Source: a virus
Strand: one strand, 5' to 3'
IMG/VR virus record: IMGVR_UViG_3300036828_000325
Coordinates: 1-40,642 of that record
Length of the DNA stretch: 40,642 bases
Shown here: positions 24,559 to 31,324 of the stretch, in pieces
How positions within the stretch are numbered: position 1 is the first letter of the stretch
Layout of the letters: each line of letters begins with the position of its first letter
Position numbers and translations under genes: made by a program
Notes under the pieces: generated by a model
What the model was told of the DNA's origin: nothing
Database searches by the model: none
What the model saw: the letters and a program-made list of their open reading frames with translations, nothing else

Positions 24559-25623
24559 TTACCGCGAGGACAGTATTTTGTCATCCTCCTCGGCGCAATT
24601 GGTAGCTGTACCGTGCTGAGCCATCATCCGAAAAAGTCGAGTTGCGCCGGGAGAGGTTCTAGCAAGCTCTGCTGTAAGAGTGCGGAACGCATGAGCCGCC
24701 GCCAGCGGGACAACACCGCCGCCGAGTAGACGCAACCGGTCCAGGCGTTGGGTTCTGGCGTGTCGCGTCCAATCGCGAGCGCGCTCCAGCCGGGTGGCCA
24801 GTTCATAAGACTTTCCACAAATAACGGGTTCAAGGTGAGGCCAGACCGCAAGGATGGCGTGCCATCCGTCAAGGTCGTCGGGTCCTGGCGGGAATGCAAT
24901 AAAAGGGCCTGTCCCCGGATCAACAGTTCCCCGCTCCGCTCCTTCGACCGGTTCGCCCGGCCGCCCTCGGTATCCGCCACGGTCGGAGTCGCCCATCGCC
25001 CGGCTGCCTCCGATAGTGGGCGGGCATTGCGGACATGCATCTGCGGTGAGGCGTAAACGCTGCGGTGGTCGCGCTCGGTCGGGGTCGGCCAAAGCGTCGT
25101 TGACAGCGAGAAGAAAAAACCGCTCTCGCTCATGAGAACCGCCAACCTCTGCCGCCGTGAATAATCCTCCCGCAACCTGATAACCCATCCGGCGTAATCC
25201 TCGGTGAATCCGGTAAGCGCCGCCCGTGTGGATGATCCCGCCGACGTTTTCGATGAAGACGCTCCAGGGCTGGGCCTGGGCGATGATCCGGCGGGTATCA
25301 GGCCAGAGGTCGCGTTGATCGGCGGCGCCTCGCTGGCGCCCGGCCTCGCTGTGCGGCTGGCACGGGACGCCTCCAAATAGGAGGTCCACGCATCCGCGAA
25401 AGCGTCGGCCTCTGAGGGTTCCGGTATCTGACCATAGAGGCGCCGGAGCCAGATAACCCGCCTCAATCGCTTGAACCAAAGTCGCGGCGGCGAAAGCTTC
25501 CCTCTCCACATACAGGATTGGGCGAAGGCCAGGAATCGCGAGTCCCAAGGCCAAGTCGAGGGCGCCAGACCCGGTGCAAAGGCTGATGGCGGTGAGGTCG
25601 TCGGCCGGGGAATGTAGAACCAC
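24559..25623 (-). CDS. C5-cytosine DNA methyltransferase
   Basis: A 354-residue enzyme that would transfer a methyl group from S-adenosylmethionine to cytosine C5. Motif I is LCTGSGALDLALGL (residues 15-28); the catalytic loop is GGVPCQPHSEAGRQRG with C88; the ENV motif is at 125-127 (SVFIENVGG); GSHERERFFLLAV is the usual next block; and LGGGVVPLAAAHAFRTL is the C-terminal motif X, with Gly in place of the usual Asn. The GTG at 25623 is chosen because GGGAGG lies 7 bases before it. It may protect phage DNA from restriction or alter host methylation. A second, overlapping frame inside this gene carries its own family signature. Confidence 0.9.
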   Translation of the reverse strand: MVLHSPADDLTAISLCTGSGALDLALGLAIPGLRPILYVEREAFAAATLVQAIEAGYLAPAPLWSDTGTLRGRRFRGCVDLLFGGVPCQPHSEAGRQRGAADQRDLWPDTRRIIAQAQPWSVFIENVGGIIHTGGAYRIHRGLRRMGYQVAGGLFTAAEVGGSHERERFFLLAVNDALADPDRARPPQRLRLTADACPQCPPTIGGSRAMGDSDRGGYRGRPGEPVEGAERGTVDPGTGPFIAFPPGPDDLDGWHAILAVWPHLEPVICGKSYELATRLERARDWTRHARTQRLDRLRLLGGGVVPLAAAHAFRTLTAELARTSPGATRLFRMMAQHGTATNCAEEDDKILSSR

Positions 25624-25625
25624 AA
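24624..25625 (-). CDS. Overlapping +1-frame ORF with WPTPT / LNPxFVE signature
   Basis: A 333-codon open frame on the same strand, wholly shared with the methyltransferase gene in another frame. Its second half has motifs known from stand-alone phage proteins often found near cytosine methyltransferases: EDYAGWVIRLREDYSRRQ (143-160), LWPTPTERDHRS (178-189), WATPTVADTEGG (211-222), LNPLFVESLMNWPPGW (265-280) and a hydrophobic/charged end RWRRLMRSALLQQSLL. The first third is low in complexity and may be only a shadow. It could start at TTG 25625, two bases before the methyltransferase start and sharing its ribosome binding site, or at ATG 25133 (169 residues). Whether it is translated alone or by frameshift is unknown. 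Confidence 0.5.
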   Translation of the reverse strand: MWFYIPRPTTSPPSAFAPGLAPSTWPWDSRFLAFAQSCMWRGKLSPPRLWFKRLRRVIWLRRLYGQIPEPSEADAFADAWTSYLEASRASRTARPGASEAPPINATSGLIPAGSSPRPSPGASSSKTSAGSSTRAALTGFTEDYAGWVIRLREDYSRRQRLAVLMSESGFFFSLSTTLWPTPTERDHRSVYASPQMHVRNARPLSEAAGRWATPTVADTEGGRANRSKERSGELLIRGQALLLHSRQDPTTLTDGTPSLRSGLTLNPLFVESLMNWPPGWSALAIGRDTPEPNAWTGCVYSAAVLSRWRRLMRSALLQQSLLEPLPAQLDFFG

Positions 25626-25636
25626 CGGCGCCTCCC

Positions 25637-25954
25637 TCAGCTATCCCAACGGGCTCTAGCGGCCTGCCGGGCAATCTCGCGGCGCCGCTCGGGCGAAAGA
25701 TTTGCGGCGCGTTTGTGGCCTCCCGCCTGGCGGGCGAGGTCAATGCTCCGGATCGGCCTCGGCGCGCATATCAGGAAAAGGACGGCGTGAATCTGATACT
25801 CGGTTCCGGGGTGCTTCTCAGCGCGGGCAATGGCCACGGCGGCGGCGGCCTGGGCGCTAGGCCATTCGCCGGGAATCCATCGGCCGCCGGTTTTCCAGAT
25901 TTTGAAGTAGAGCGGCGCCATGACCCTAACCGGGGGCGGATTGTCGCCGTGCAT
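25637..25954 (-). CDS. Hypothetical protein upstream of methyltransferase
   Basis: A 105-residue protein (94 residues if it starts at the internal ATG, MAPLYFKIWKTGGRWIPGEW). The first half is strand-like with aromatic residues; the end is KRAANLSPERRREIARQAARARW, a short basic motif found at the end of many phage proteins and in small DNA-binding elements. It is the first gene of the minus-strand block and faces the Cro-like gene across a 200-base control region. Function unknown. Confidence 0.7.
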   Translation of the reverse strand: MHGDNPPPVRVMAPLYFKIWKTGGRWIPGEWPSAQAAAAVAIARAEKHPGTEYQIHAVLFLICAPRPIRSIDLARQAGGHKRAANLSPERRREIARQAARARWDS

Positions 25955-26155
25955 TAAACCCGAAATGCTCCGTGGGGCGATAGGTTCACGGGAATGTTAT
26001 GTCGCCGGTGGATGCGTTTTGCAGTGTCCATAAGAGTTCATATCAGTGCGCCCGCGCTCTGCAACGGGGTGCAGATTGTAACCGCTAGTGTAGGAGCGGC
26101 GCGGATTGCTTTTGATCTTGATGTAGACAGCCGACAAGCAAATGATCGCCGCCTT
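25955..26155. promoter_or_regulatory. Divergent control region between regulatory blocks
   Basis: Minus-strand (25954) and plus-strand (26156) gene sets leave this 201-base region in opposite directions, the classical position for lysis/lysogeny control. On the minus strand TTGCAG (26058-26063) and TATGAA (26036-26041) are 16 bp apart; on the plus strand TTGCAG (26020-26025) and TATCAG (26041-26046) are about 15-16 bp apart. CCGCT (26082-26086) and AGCGG (26095-26099) form a dyad that could be an operator. All promoter calls are weak because alphaproteobacterial promoters depart from the E. coli consensus. Confidence 0.5.
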
Positions 26156-26371
26156 ATGCGCTCTCATGCTCAAATCATCCGCGACGCTGGCGGCTACAAG
26201 ATTGTTCACAACAAGCTCCACTGGACCGGCAAATCCCCAACGGTCAAAAGCTGGGTGCTCCGCGACAATATTCCGGCGGAACACTGGCGGGCGCTGGTCG
26301 ATCAGGGGATTTGCAGCCTGGACGAATTGGCGACGTGGGCCTCAACCAAAAAATTCCGGGCGGCGAGCTGA
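26156..26371 (+). CDS. Cro-like HTH protein
   Basis: A 71-residue protein: MRSHAQIIRDAGGYKIVHNK, then LHWTGKSPTVKSWVLRDNIPAEHW and a C-terminal helix. The DAGG ... V-x-SW-x2-R-x2-IP-x-EHW pattern is typical of small Cro-type regulators in alphaproteobacterial phages. The ATG at 26156 gives the usual family length; an upstream extension to 25994 would run through the control region. The stop overlaps the next start (TGATG). It is the first gene of the plus-strand early/replication block and faces the repressor-containing block. Confidence 0.8.
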   Translation: MRSHAQIIRDAGGYKIVHNKLHWTGKSPTVKSWVLRDNIPAEHWRALVDQGICSLDELATWASTKKFRAAS

Positions 26372-26463
26372 TGGATCGACCGCGCATTGATTGGCTGGTG
26401 GTCGCGGCGGTGAGTGTCGCGGCGGTCTGCCTCGGGATGCTGCTGCGGGGGCTGTTCCGATGA
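26371..26463 (+). CDS. 30-residue single-TM peptide
   Basis: A short frame between the Cro-like and resolvase genes, overlapping both by one and four bases. It reads MDRPRIDWLVVAAVSVAAVC and then LGMLLRGLFR: a polar start, a 17-residue hydrophobic span and an arginine-flanked end. The exact fit between overlapping start and stop codons argues that it is translated. It could be a small membrane regulator; no family is known. Confidence 0.55.
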   Translation: MDRPRIDWLVVAAVSVAAVCLGMLLRGLFR

Positions 26464-26978
26464 CAGGGCATTTGATCCTCGGAATCGATCCCGGCCTAGA
26501 TGGCGCCCTGGCGTTCGTTCACGTCGATTCCGGCGCCCTGGTCGCGGTGTTCGATGTCCCGACGCTGAAGCTGAAAAACGGCCGGGTGTTGAATGAGTAT
26601 CAGGTCGGCGCCCTGGTCGATGAATGGCGCGACGGGATCGCTGAGGCCTGGATCGAAAAGGCTTGGCCTCGGCCGGGCGAGGGCGGGGTGAATAGCTTCG
26701 CCTTCGGCAAGAATTACGGCGAGCTTCGCGGCGCCGTAACGGCGAATTTCATCCCGCTTCATGAGGTCGGCCCGGCGCTGTGGAAACGGATCATGGGGGT
26801 GACGGCGGACAAGGACGAGGCCCGCCTAGCGGCGTCGCGGATGTGGCCGCATAGCGCGGCGGAATGGCCGCTCAAGAAACACCATGGGCGCGCTGAGGCG
26901 GCCCTGATCGCCGCCTATGGGCGAAAGCAGTTTCACGTGAAACATCGAGTCGAACCGCTGGGGGTCGCCCATGTCTGA
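26460..26978 (+). CDS. RuvC-like Holliday junction resolvase
   Basis: A 172-residue RNase H-fold nuclease. Motifs: LILGIDPGLDGALAF with D10, EAWIEKAW with E66, KDEARLAASRMWP, and HHGRAEAALIAAYG with E146 near the last catalytic strand; one of the usual acidic residues is His, as in several phage members. It would cut recombination and replication junctions before packaging. Its ATG overlaps the stop of the preceding peptide gene. After the fold ends at about residue 154 there is an extra tail, RKQFHVKHRVEPLGVAHV, and the codons of FHVKH form the parS-like palindrome at 26929-26944. Confidence 0.88.
   Translation: MTGHLILGIDPGLDGALAFVHVDSGALVAVFDVPTLKLKNGRVLNEYQVGALVDEWRDGIAEAWIEKAWPRPGEGGVNSFAFGKNYGELRGAVTANFIPLHEVGPALWKRIMGVTADKDEARLAASRMWPHSAAEWPLKKHHGRAEAALIAAYGRKQFHVKHRVEPLGVAHV
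26929..26944. other. parS-like ParB binding site
   Basis: AGTTTCACGTGAAACA matches the bacterial chromosomal parS consensus TGTTTCACGTGAAACA at 15 of 16 positions and contains the full 14-bp palindrome GTTTCACGTGAAAC. It lies in the tail of the resolvase gene, outside the nuclease fold. A 14-bp exact match is not expected by chance in 40 kb (about 1 in 7,000). A weaker 13-of-16 match is at 30073-30088. The phage has no recognisable ParA or ParB gene, so host ParB would have to bind. Confidence 0.7.
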
Positions 26979-27165
26979 CGTAATGGATAGGGGCGCGGTG
27001 CGCCTGAACGAAATGCTGAAGTGCGCTGAACGAGAATTGGCCATGCGCCGGAATGTGTATCCGAAAATGGTTGCTCGGAAGGCAATGGATCAAAGCGATG
27101 CGGACCGCGAAACGATACTCATGCAAAACATCGTCAATTACCTGAAAGCCGATTTGGAGGCGTGA
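26971..27165 (+). CDS. Small protein, CAExEL-MRRxxYP family domain
   Basis: A 64-residue helical protein: LNEMLKCAERELAMRRNVYP, KMVARKAMDQSDADRETILM, QNIVNYLKADLEA. This pattern, an A-E-x-E-L helix followed by R-x-x-YP and E-x-x-x-M-x-x-I, is common among small phage proteins of unknown role. The same domain is at the C-terminus of the gene at 27189-27827. It overlaps the resolvase stop by 8 bases and is probably translated with it. Confidence 0.75.
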   Translation: MSDVMDRGAVRLNEMLKCAERELAMRRNVYPKMVARKAMDQSDADRETILMQNIVNYLKADLEA

Positions 27166-27188
27166 ACACTCCAAAACAGGAGGATAAA

Positions 27189-27827
27189 ATGTCTGATCCT
27201 GTGCAACTGCGGAACAATAAGCCAGCAAAGCCGCGCGTGACTGAACGCGGATTGGCTTGGCTGAAGGCGCTTCACGCCGGGCCGCGACGAGTCCGTATTG
27301 AAGACTCCGTGGAAAAGCGATTTGTGGCCATTGGTTTAACGGAACGGGCTTTGGTTAAGGGGAATGAGTTGATCGGCCATGCCGCCGCCGGGCGGCGTTA
27401 CGGCAGTCTCGATAGAGCGAAAGCTGAGGGCTGGCACGATTACGGTCATCATCAACTGACTCAAGCCGGGCGAACGGTTGTCGAGGACCGGATTAATAAG
27501 GAACAAACCAAAGAGGCGATTACGGCGCGCTATCGGGAACGGCGTCTGGACCCGGTTCCGGCGCCAGAACCGGAGTTGGAGCCCGCGCCAGAATTGCAGG
27601 TAGAGCTACAACCCGAGTTGCTGCCTGAAATCCCGGTGCTTGAAAAGCCGCCCGAGGCGCGGACTCGCGATTTGCTGATGTGCGCTGAAGAGGAATTGAG
27701 GCGGCGCAATAAAAGCTATCCCGAAATGGTGCGGAAGCGGTGGAGAACCCAAGCATGGGCTGACCACGAAAAATGGCTGATGTCGCAAATTGTCGAGCTT
27801 CTGAACCGGATCGAGTTCGGGGAATAG
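27189..27827 (+). CDS. Hypothetical protein with PE-rich hinge and duplicated domain
   Basis: A 212-residue protein from ATG 27189, chosen for the AGGAGGATAAA site just before it; a GTG at 27162 is possible. Residues 20-115 look like a winged-helix-type domain (RVTERGLAWLKALHAGPRRV ... HDYGHHQLTQAGRTVVEDRI). A hinge of repeated Pro-Glu (APEPELEPAPELQVELQPEL) follows. The C-terminal 50 residues (LLMCAEEELRRRNKSYPEMV ... MSQIVELLNRIEF) repeat the fold of the preceding small gene. Function unknown. Confidence 0.7.
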   Translation: MSDPVQLRNNKPAKPRVTERGLAWLKALHAGPRRVRIEDSVEKRFVAIGLTERALVKGNELIGHAAAGRRYGSLDRAKAEGWHDYGHHQLTQAGRTVVEDRINKEQTKEAITARYRERRLDPVPAPEPELEPAPELQVELQPELLPEIPVLEKPPEARTRDLLMCAEEELRRRNKSYPEMVRKRWRTQAWADHEKWLMSQIVELLNRIEFGE

Positions 27828-27831
27828 GGCT

Positions 27832-28092
27832 ATGGGCGCGCTGCTGAAAGCCCTATCCCGGCCAAGCGCCTATTCGGCGAAGAAAACGCCGATCTGGGAT
27901 GAAATCGAGGACAAGATTGCGGGCGCGCTCTGTCCGCGTGATCTGGATATCGTTGAGGTCTATGTCGAAATCAATGAACTGAATATCCCGCAAGGCTGGC
28001 TGGAACCGATTGAAGAGTTAATCGAGAAACGGCGCGAGGAATTACGCGACGAGGACATTAGCCGGATCATGCTGGATAAATACGATTTCTAG
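27832..28092 (+). CDS. Hypothetical protein
   Basis: An 86-residue acidic protein, MGALLKALSRPSAYSAKKTP then WDEIEDKIAGALCPRDLDIV and a long helix EPIEELIEKRREELRDEDIS. No motif is recognised. It lies 4 bases after the preceding gene and upstream of the SSB-like gene, from which it is separated by a 16-bp tandem repeat. Confidence 0.7.
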   Translation: MGALLKALSRPSAYSAKKTPIWDEIEDKIAGALCPRDLDIVEVYVEINELNIPQGWLEPIEELIEKRREELRDEDISRIMLDKYDF

Positions 28093-28101
28093 TGTGCGTG
28101 T

Positions 28102-28133
28102 GACGTGTGGATGTGAAGACGTGAGGATGTGAC
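28102..28133 (+). repeat. 16-bp tandem repeat before the SSB-like gene
   Basis: GACGTGTGGATGTGAA (28102-28117) is followed directly by GACGTGAGGATGTGAC (28118-28133), 14 of 16 identical, ending just before the ATG at 28135. The tract is T/G/A-rich with many ATG, GTG and TGA triplets. It may hold repeated GAGGATGTGA-type ribosome binding sites or be a slippage product that tunes translation. Confidence 0.6.
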
Positions 28134-28134
28134 G

Positions 28135-28794
28135 ATGGCATTGAACCTGCCGCAAAGGGGTTCCGGCGAAGATAGAACCCCTATCGTGAAATATGACGCC
28201 CGCGCCGGTCGCCTGTTCCGGGTGGATCGGACGCAATCGGATGGAAGCTGGGAGTCGAACACGGTCGAAATCACGCCTGTCTTTCAGGCGGTGTTCGATC
28301 TGGAAAACATTGAACTAGGGTGGCTCTATTTTCCGACAAATGGCGCCCCTGAAATCGATGTGGCCGTCTACGGCAAGCCGCTCCCGGCCAAGCCTTCGGA
28401 CAAAGCCCGGCCCGGTTTCCGAATCCATATGAAACTAGGTAAGGCGTCGGGTGGTGATATTCGCGAAATGGCCGCTAACGCAGCGGTCTCGATCCAGGGA
28501 ATGGACGATCTGCATGACGCCTATTTGAAGGATGCGAAGGCGCATCCTGGGCAACTGCCGGTCGTGCGCCTGGATAAGACAACGCCAATCGTGTCCACGG
28601 GCAAAGGCCAGGACGGCAAGCCGGTATCGAGCCAGAATTATCAGCCGGTGTGGTCAATCGTCGGCTGGGCGGATCGGCCTCCCGATCTGCTGGCGCCCGG
28701 CGTGAGGCCTGCGGAAGGGAAAACCGACCGGGGCGAAAACGTCGTGGATATGGCCAAGCCGGTCACGGTGGCGTCGATTGCTGACGATTTTTAA
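28135..28794 (+). CDS. Probable single-stranded DNA-binding protein
   Basis: A 219-residue protein widespread in alphaproteobacterial phages directly ahead of the primase gene. It has WLYFPTNGAPEIDVAVYGKP then KPLPAKPSDKARPGFRIHMK, a beta-rich core, MDDLHDAYLKDAKAHPGQLP and NYQPVWSIVGWADRP. It ends TVASIADDF: an acidic tail with terminal Phe, as in SSB and T7 gp2.5-type proteins that recruit replication partners. Gene position and tail support an SSB role, but an OB fold cannot be proved by eye. A strong terminator follows. Confidence 0.6.
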   Translation: MALNLPQRGSGEDRTPIVKYDARAGRLFRVDRTQSDGSWESNTVEITPVFQAVFDLENIELGWLYFPTNGAPEIDVAVYGKPLPAKPSDKARPGFRIHMKLGKASGGDIREMAANAAVSIQGMDDLHDAYLKDAKAHPGQLPVVRLDKTTPIVSTGKGQDGKPVSSQNYQPVWSIVGWADRPPDLLAPGVRPAEGKTDRGENVVDMAKPVTVASIADDF

Positions 28795-28809
28795 TTCGCC
28801 GAATGACCT

Positions 28810-28840
28810 AAGGCCGGGGGCAACCTCGGCCTTCTTTGTT
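28810..28840 (+). terminator. Intrinsic terminator with GCAA tetraloop
   Basis: AAGGCCGGGG and CCTCGGCCTT form a continuous 10-bp stem (one G-U pair) closed by a GCAA tetraloop, followed by CTTTGTT. It begins 15 bases after the SSB-like stop and is the clearest intrinsic terminator in the window. It would separate the SSB-like transcript from the primase gene, or attenuate it. Confidence 0.8.
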
Positions 28841-28856
28841 GAGGCGCCCATTGCAG

Positions 28857-30956
28857 ATGAACGGAACATTCGACTCCGAATGGGCGTCGTCCTGCCAATG
28901 GGCGGCGATGTACCGCGAGCTTGGCTTACAGGTCGTCCCCGCGCATCGGCCGGGCGAGGGCGCGCAATGGAAGCGGCCGTTTGGCGATTGGCTGGAATTT
29001 CGTGAGCACCTGAGTTCTGACTCGGTGTTCTCCCGATGGTTCGATCCGGCGACCGGCGAGCACCGCGCCCGGCGGAACATGGGGATCATAACCGGCGCCT
29101 GCTCGGGCGGCCTGTTCGTGATCGATCTGGACCGTAAGGAAGGGTCCGGCGCCTTCGATTGGTGGGCGCGGGTGGTGAACGTCCATGCGGGCGGGGTCGA
29201 GCCGTTGACCTGGGCGCAAGTGACCGGCGGCGGCGGGCGGCAAGTGTTTTTCAAGGCGCCTGCGGGCTGGACTCCGCCGACCTTCAAAACCGGGTTGTGC
29301 GTCGATGTACGGGGCGCGGGCGGGTTCGTGATCGTCCCGCCGTCGCTGCACGCGAGCACGCGAATTTACGATTGGGAAGGCGGCCATGAGCCGTGGGTGA
29401 TCCCGTTGGCGGAAGCGCTGGATTGGCTGGTCGAGGAGGTCGAGGCGCTGCGCGAGGAATACGGCGGCGCGCCAGGCGGGGGGCCGCAAAGCGAACACAC
29501 GGAGTCGCCGGGGGCGGTTAAAAACGCCTTCGGCCGGGATATCGACGGGCGCGAGGACAAGATGCTTCGGGCCGTCTGGGGCGCCATTGTGGACTTGTAC
29601 AGGGAGTCCCCGATCCCGCCGACGCAGGAGACGCAGGACGGCGAAAAGGCGCGGGTCTGGAACCAATACGAGGTGACGACGAAAAGCCGCCTGGAACGGC
29701 TTCCTGGCGAGACGAACGCGCAGGCGCTAGAGCGCGAGGGCCGGGGTTATGCTGAGCTAGAGCGTAAGTGGGCCTATGCGATGCGGTCCTGGGACTCGAA
29801 GGTCGCAGATGCGGCCGGGGAGCCAAGGCCGGGAAAGTCTGAACCGGCGCCGCCGGACTCCCCGGCGCCGGATTCGACTCTCGATGACGCCGACACAAGC
29901 GAACCGATCAGCGCGGCGGACTTCCATGGCCAAGCGCCTGAACAACAATGGCTGGCGCCGGACTGGATCGTTCAGGACGAGGTGAATTCGATGTACGGCG
30001 GTGGGGGCCTGGGCAAAAGCCTCCTGGCGCAACAACTCGCCTATGCGGTGGCGACCGGCGGCGATTGGCTCGGGCTCCACGTGAAACACTGCGCGCACGT
30101 GTTGGCGGTGTTCTGTGAAGATAGGCGGGATGAACTGCATCGGCGGCATGACGCTATCCGGCGGGGCGCTGGCCACGCCATCGGCAACCCCTACGGCGGC
30201 GCTTACCTGTGGCCGCGCTACGGGTTCAACAATTCCCTGCTGAGCTTTGAACAGGACCGGCCAATCCTGGGCGTATTTCATGAGCGGCTGAAACAAACGC
30301 TTGAACGTCTGAATCCCGGCCTGCTGATCCTCGATACAATCCGCGATGTGTTCACGGGTGAGGAACGCGACCCGGCGCAAGTGAACACGTTTTTGAAAAC
30401 GGTCCTGGGCGGCCTGATCCTGGCGCAACTGGAACGCGGCCATAGCCTGACAATCCTGCTGCTTGGCCATCCGTCGAGGGTCGGCAAGCAAGAGGGCGAC
30501 GGACTCTCAGGAACCTTGGCCTGGGAAAACGGGGTGCGGTCGAGGCTGTACCTCAGCAAGCCGGAAACCGGGGATGCGAATGAGCGGACGCTGATCCGGG
30601 GCAAGGCGAACTATGCGGCGAGCGGCGAGCAAACCGCGCTGCGGATGCTGTGGGCGAACGGGATATTCGAGACGTGCGGCGGCGCCGAGGTTAAGGCGGC
30701 GGTGCGCGAACGGAATCTGGTCGAGCTGGTCAAGGACAAGGTTGAATTCGCGTGGTCGAGCGGGCGGCCATACATGGGCCGCTCGGATCATGAGCGCGGG
30801 CTTTACGTGCTGCTTGTCGAACAACTGTGCGGCGGCGTTGGACTCAGCAAGGCGACGGCATTGCAGGCCATTCGCGAGGCGGTTGAGGACGGCGAAATCT
30901 ACCTCAGCAAAAACTCTAACAAGCGCGGCTGGCGGACCGGCAAAGGTGAAGCGTAG
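28857..30956 (+). CDS. Primase-helicase: prim-pol domain plus RepA-like ATPase
   Basis: A 699-residue two-part replication protein. Residues 10-190 are a bifunctional primase/polymerase (archaeo-eukaryotic type) domain: GLFVIDLD with D90-x-D92, a GGGGRQVFF strand and TGLCVDVRGAGGFVIVPPSL. A charged, Pro-rich linker (about 205-350) leads to an AAA_25/RepA-like hexameric ATPase: Walker A GGGGLGKS (381-388), Walker B LLILD (489-493) and ILLLGHPSRVG as sensor. It would unwind and prime the DNA for the host polymerase. ATG 28857 is chosen over TTG 28836, which lies in the terminator's T-rich tail. The origin-like region directly follows. Confidence 0.88.
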   Translation: MNGTFDSEWASSCQWAAMYRELGLQVVPAHRPGEGAQWKRPFGDWLEFREHLSSDSVFSRWFDPATGEHRARRNMGIITGACSGGLFVIDLDRKEGSGAFDWWARVVNVHAGGVEPLTWAQVTGGGGRQVFFKAPAGWTPPTFKTGLCVDVRGAGGFVIVPPSLHASTRIYDWEGGHEPWVIPLAEALDWLVEEVEALREEYGGAPGGGPQSEHTESPGAVKNAFGRDIDGREDKMLRAVWGAIVDLYRESPIPPTQETQDGEKARVWNQYEVTTKSRLERLPGETNAQALEREGRGYAELERKWAYAMRSWDSKVADAAGEPRPGKSEPAPPDSPAPDSTLDDADTSEPISAADFHGQAPEQQWLAPDWIVQDEVNSMYGGGGLGKSLLAQQLAYAVATGGDWLGLHVKHCAHVLAVFCEDRRDELHRRHDAIRRGAGHAIGNPYGGAYLWPRYGFNNSLLSFEQDRPILGVFHERLKQTLERLNPGLLILDTIRDVFTGEERDPAQVNTFLKTVLGGLILAQLERGHSLTILLLGHPSRVGKQEGDGLSGTLAWENGVRSRLYLSKPETGDANERTLIRGKANYAASGEQTALRMLWANGIFETCGGAEVKAAVRERNLVELVKDKVEFAWSSGRPYMGRSDHERGLYVLLVEQLCGGVGLSKATALQAIREAVEDGEIYLSKNSNKRGWRTGKGEA

Positions 30957-30982
30957 CAATCGAAAAGGTCAATGATTTCAAG

Positions 30983-31059
30983 AAGGCGGTCCCTAAGGCG
31001 GTCCAAGCGAAGGCGGTAAGGCGGTCGGCCGAAGGCGGTGCAGATTGTACGAAGGCGGT
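30983..31059 (+). repeat. Six direct AAGGCGGT octamers
   Basis: Starts at 30983, 30995, 31010, 31018, 31032 and 31052; spacings are 12, 15, 8, 14 and 20 bases, so this is a cluster of binding sites rather than a simple tandem repeat. Two inverted copies follow at 31106-31113 and 31128-31135. They may be initiator sites for the preceding primase-helicase or for an HTH protein. Confidence 0.8.
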
Positions 31060-31166
31060 AAAATGGAAAAGCTCAATGAAATCCGATTGATAAGCTGGGC
31101 AGTTAACCGCCTTATGGGGCAACTTATACCGCCTTCGTGCTGCCTGCGCGCATACGCGGGCGGGCG

Positions 31167-31212
31167 CCCCTTTTCCCTCCTTCCCCTAACGGGGAAGGTA
31201 AGGGGGAAAAGG
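31167..31212. repeat. Long pyrimidine/purine inverted repeat
   Basis: A 20-base pyrimidine arm (CCCCTTTTCCCTCCTTCCCC, 31167-31186), a TAAC loop and a purine arm GGGGAAGG-TA-AGGGGGAAAAGG (31191-31212) pair almost throughout with two 2-base bulges. The purine tract continues to 31227. Such tracts can form hairpins or triplex DNA and could help strand opening. Confidence 0.7.
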
Positions 31213-31271
31213 AAAGGAAAAGGGGGAATCGGTGATCCCCGATCCCGCCTGTTTTCCGCCGGTCGAATGGA

Positions 31272-31324
31272 CGGTGAAAGGCGCTGCGTTGCGGGGCTGT
31301 CGGCCCCACGCAACGCCTTCACCG
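31272..31324. repeat. Long imperfect stem-loop
   Basis: The outer arms CGGTGAAAGGCG (31272-31283) and CGCCTTCACCG (31314-31324) pair with one bulged A; the inner arms TTGCGGGGC and GCCCCACGCAA continue the stem to a short loop around TGTCG. About 20 base pairs in 53 bases make this the largest hairpin in the window. It lies just before the ribosome binding site of the next gene. Confidence 0.7.

Noticed and set aside
26068-26080. GGTGCAGATTGTA shared with 31037-31049
   Set aside because: A shared 13-mer is expected several times by chance in 40 kb; both are in control regions, but two copies alone are not evidence.
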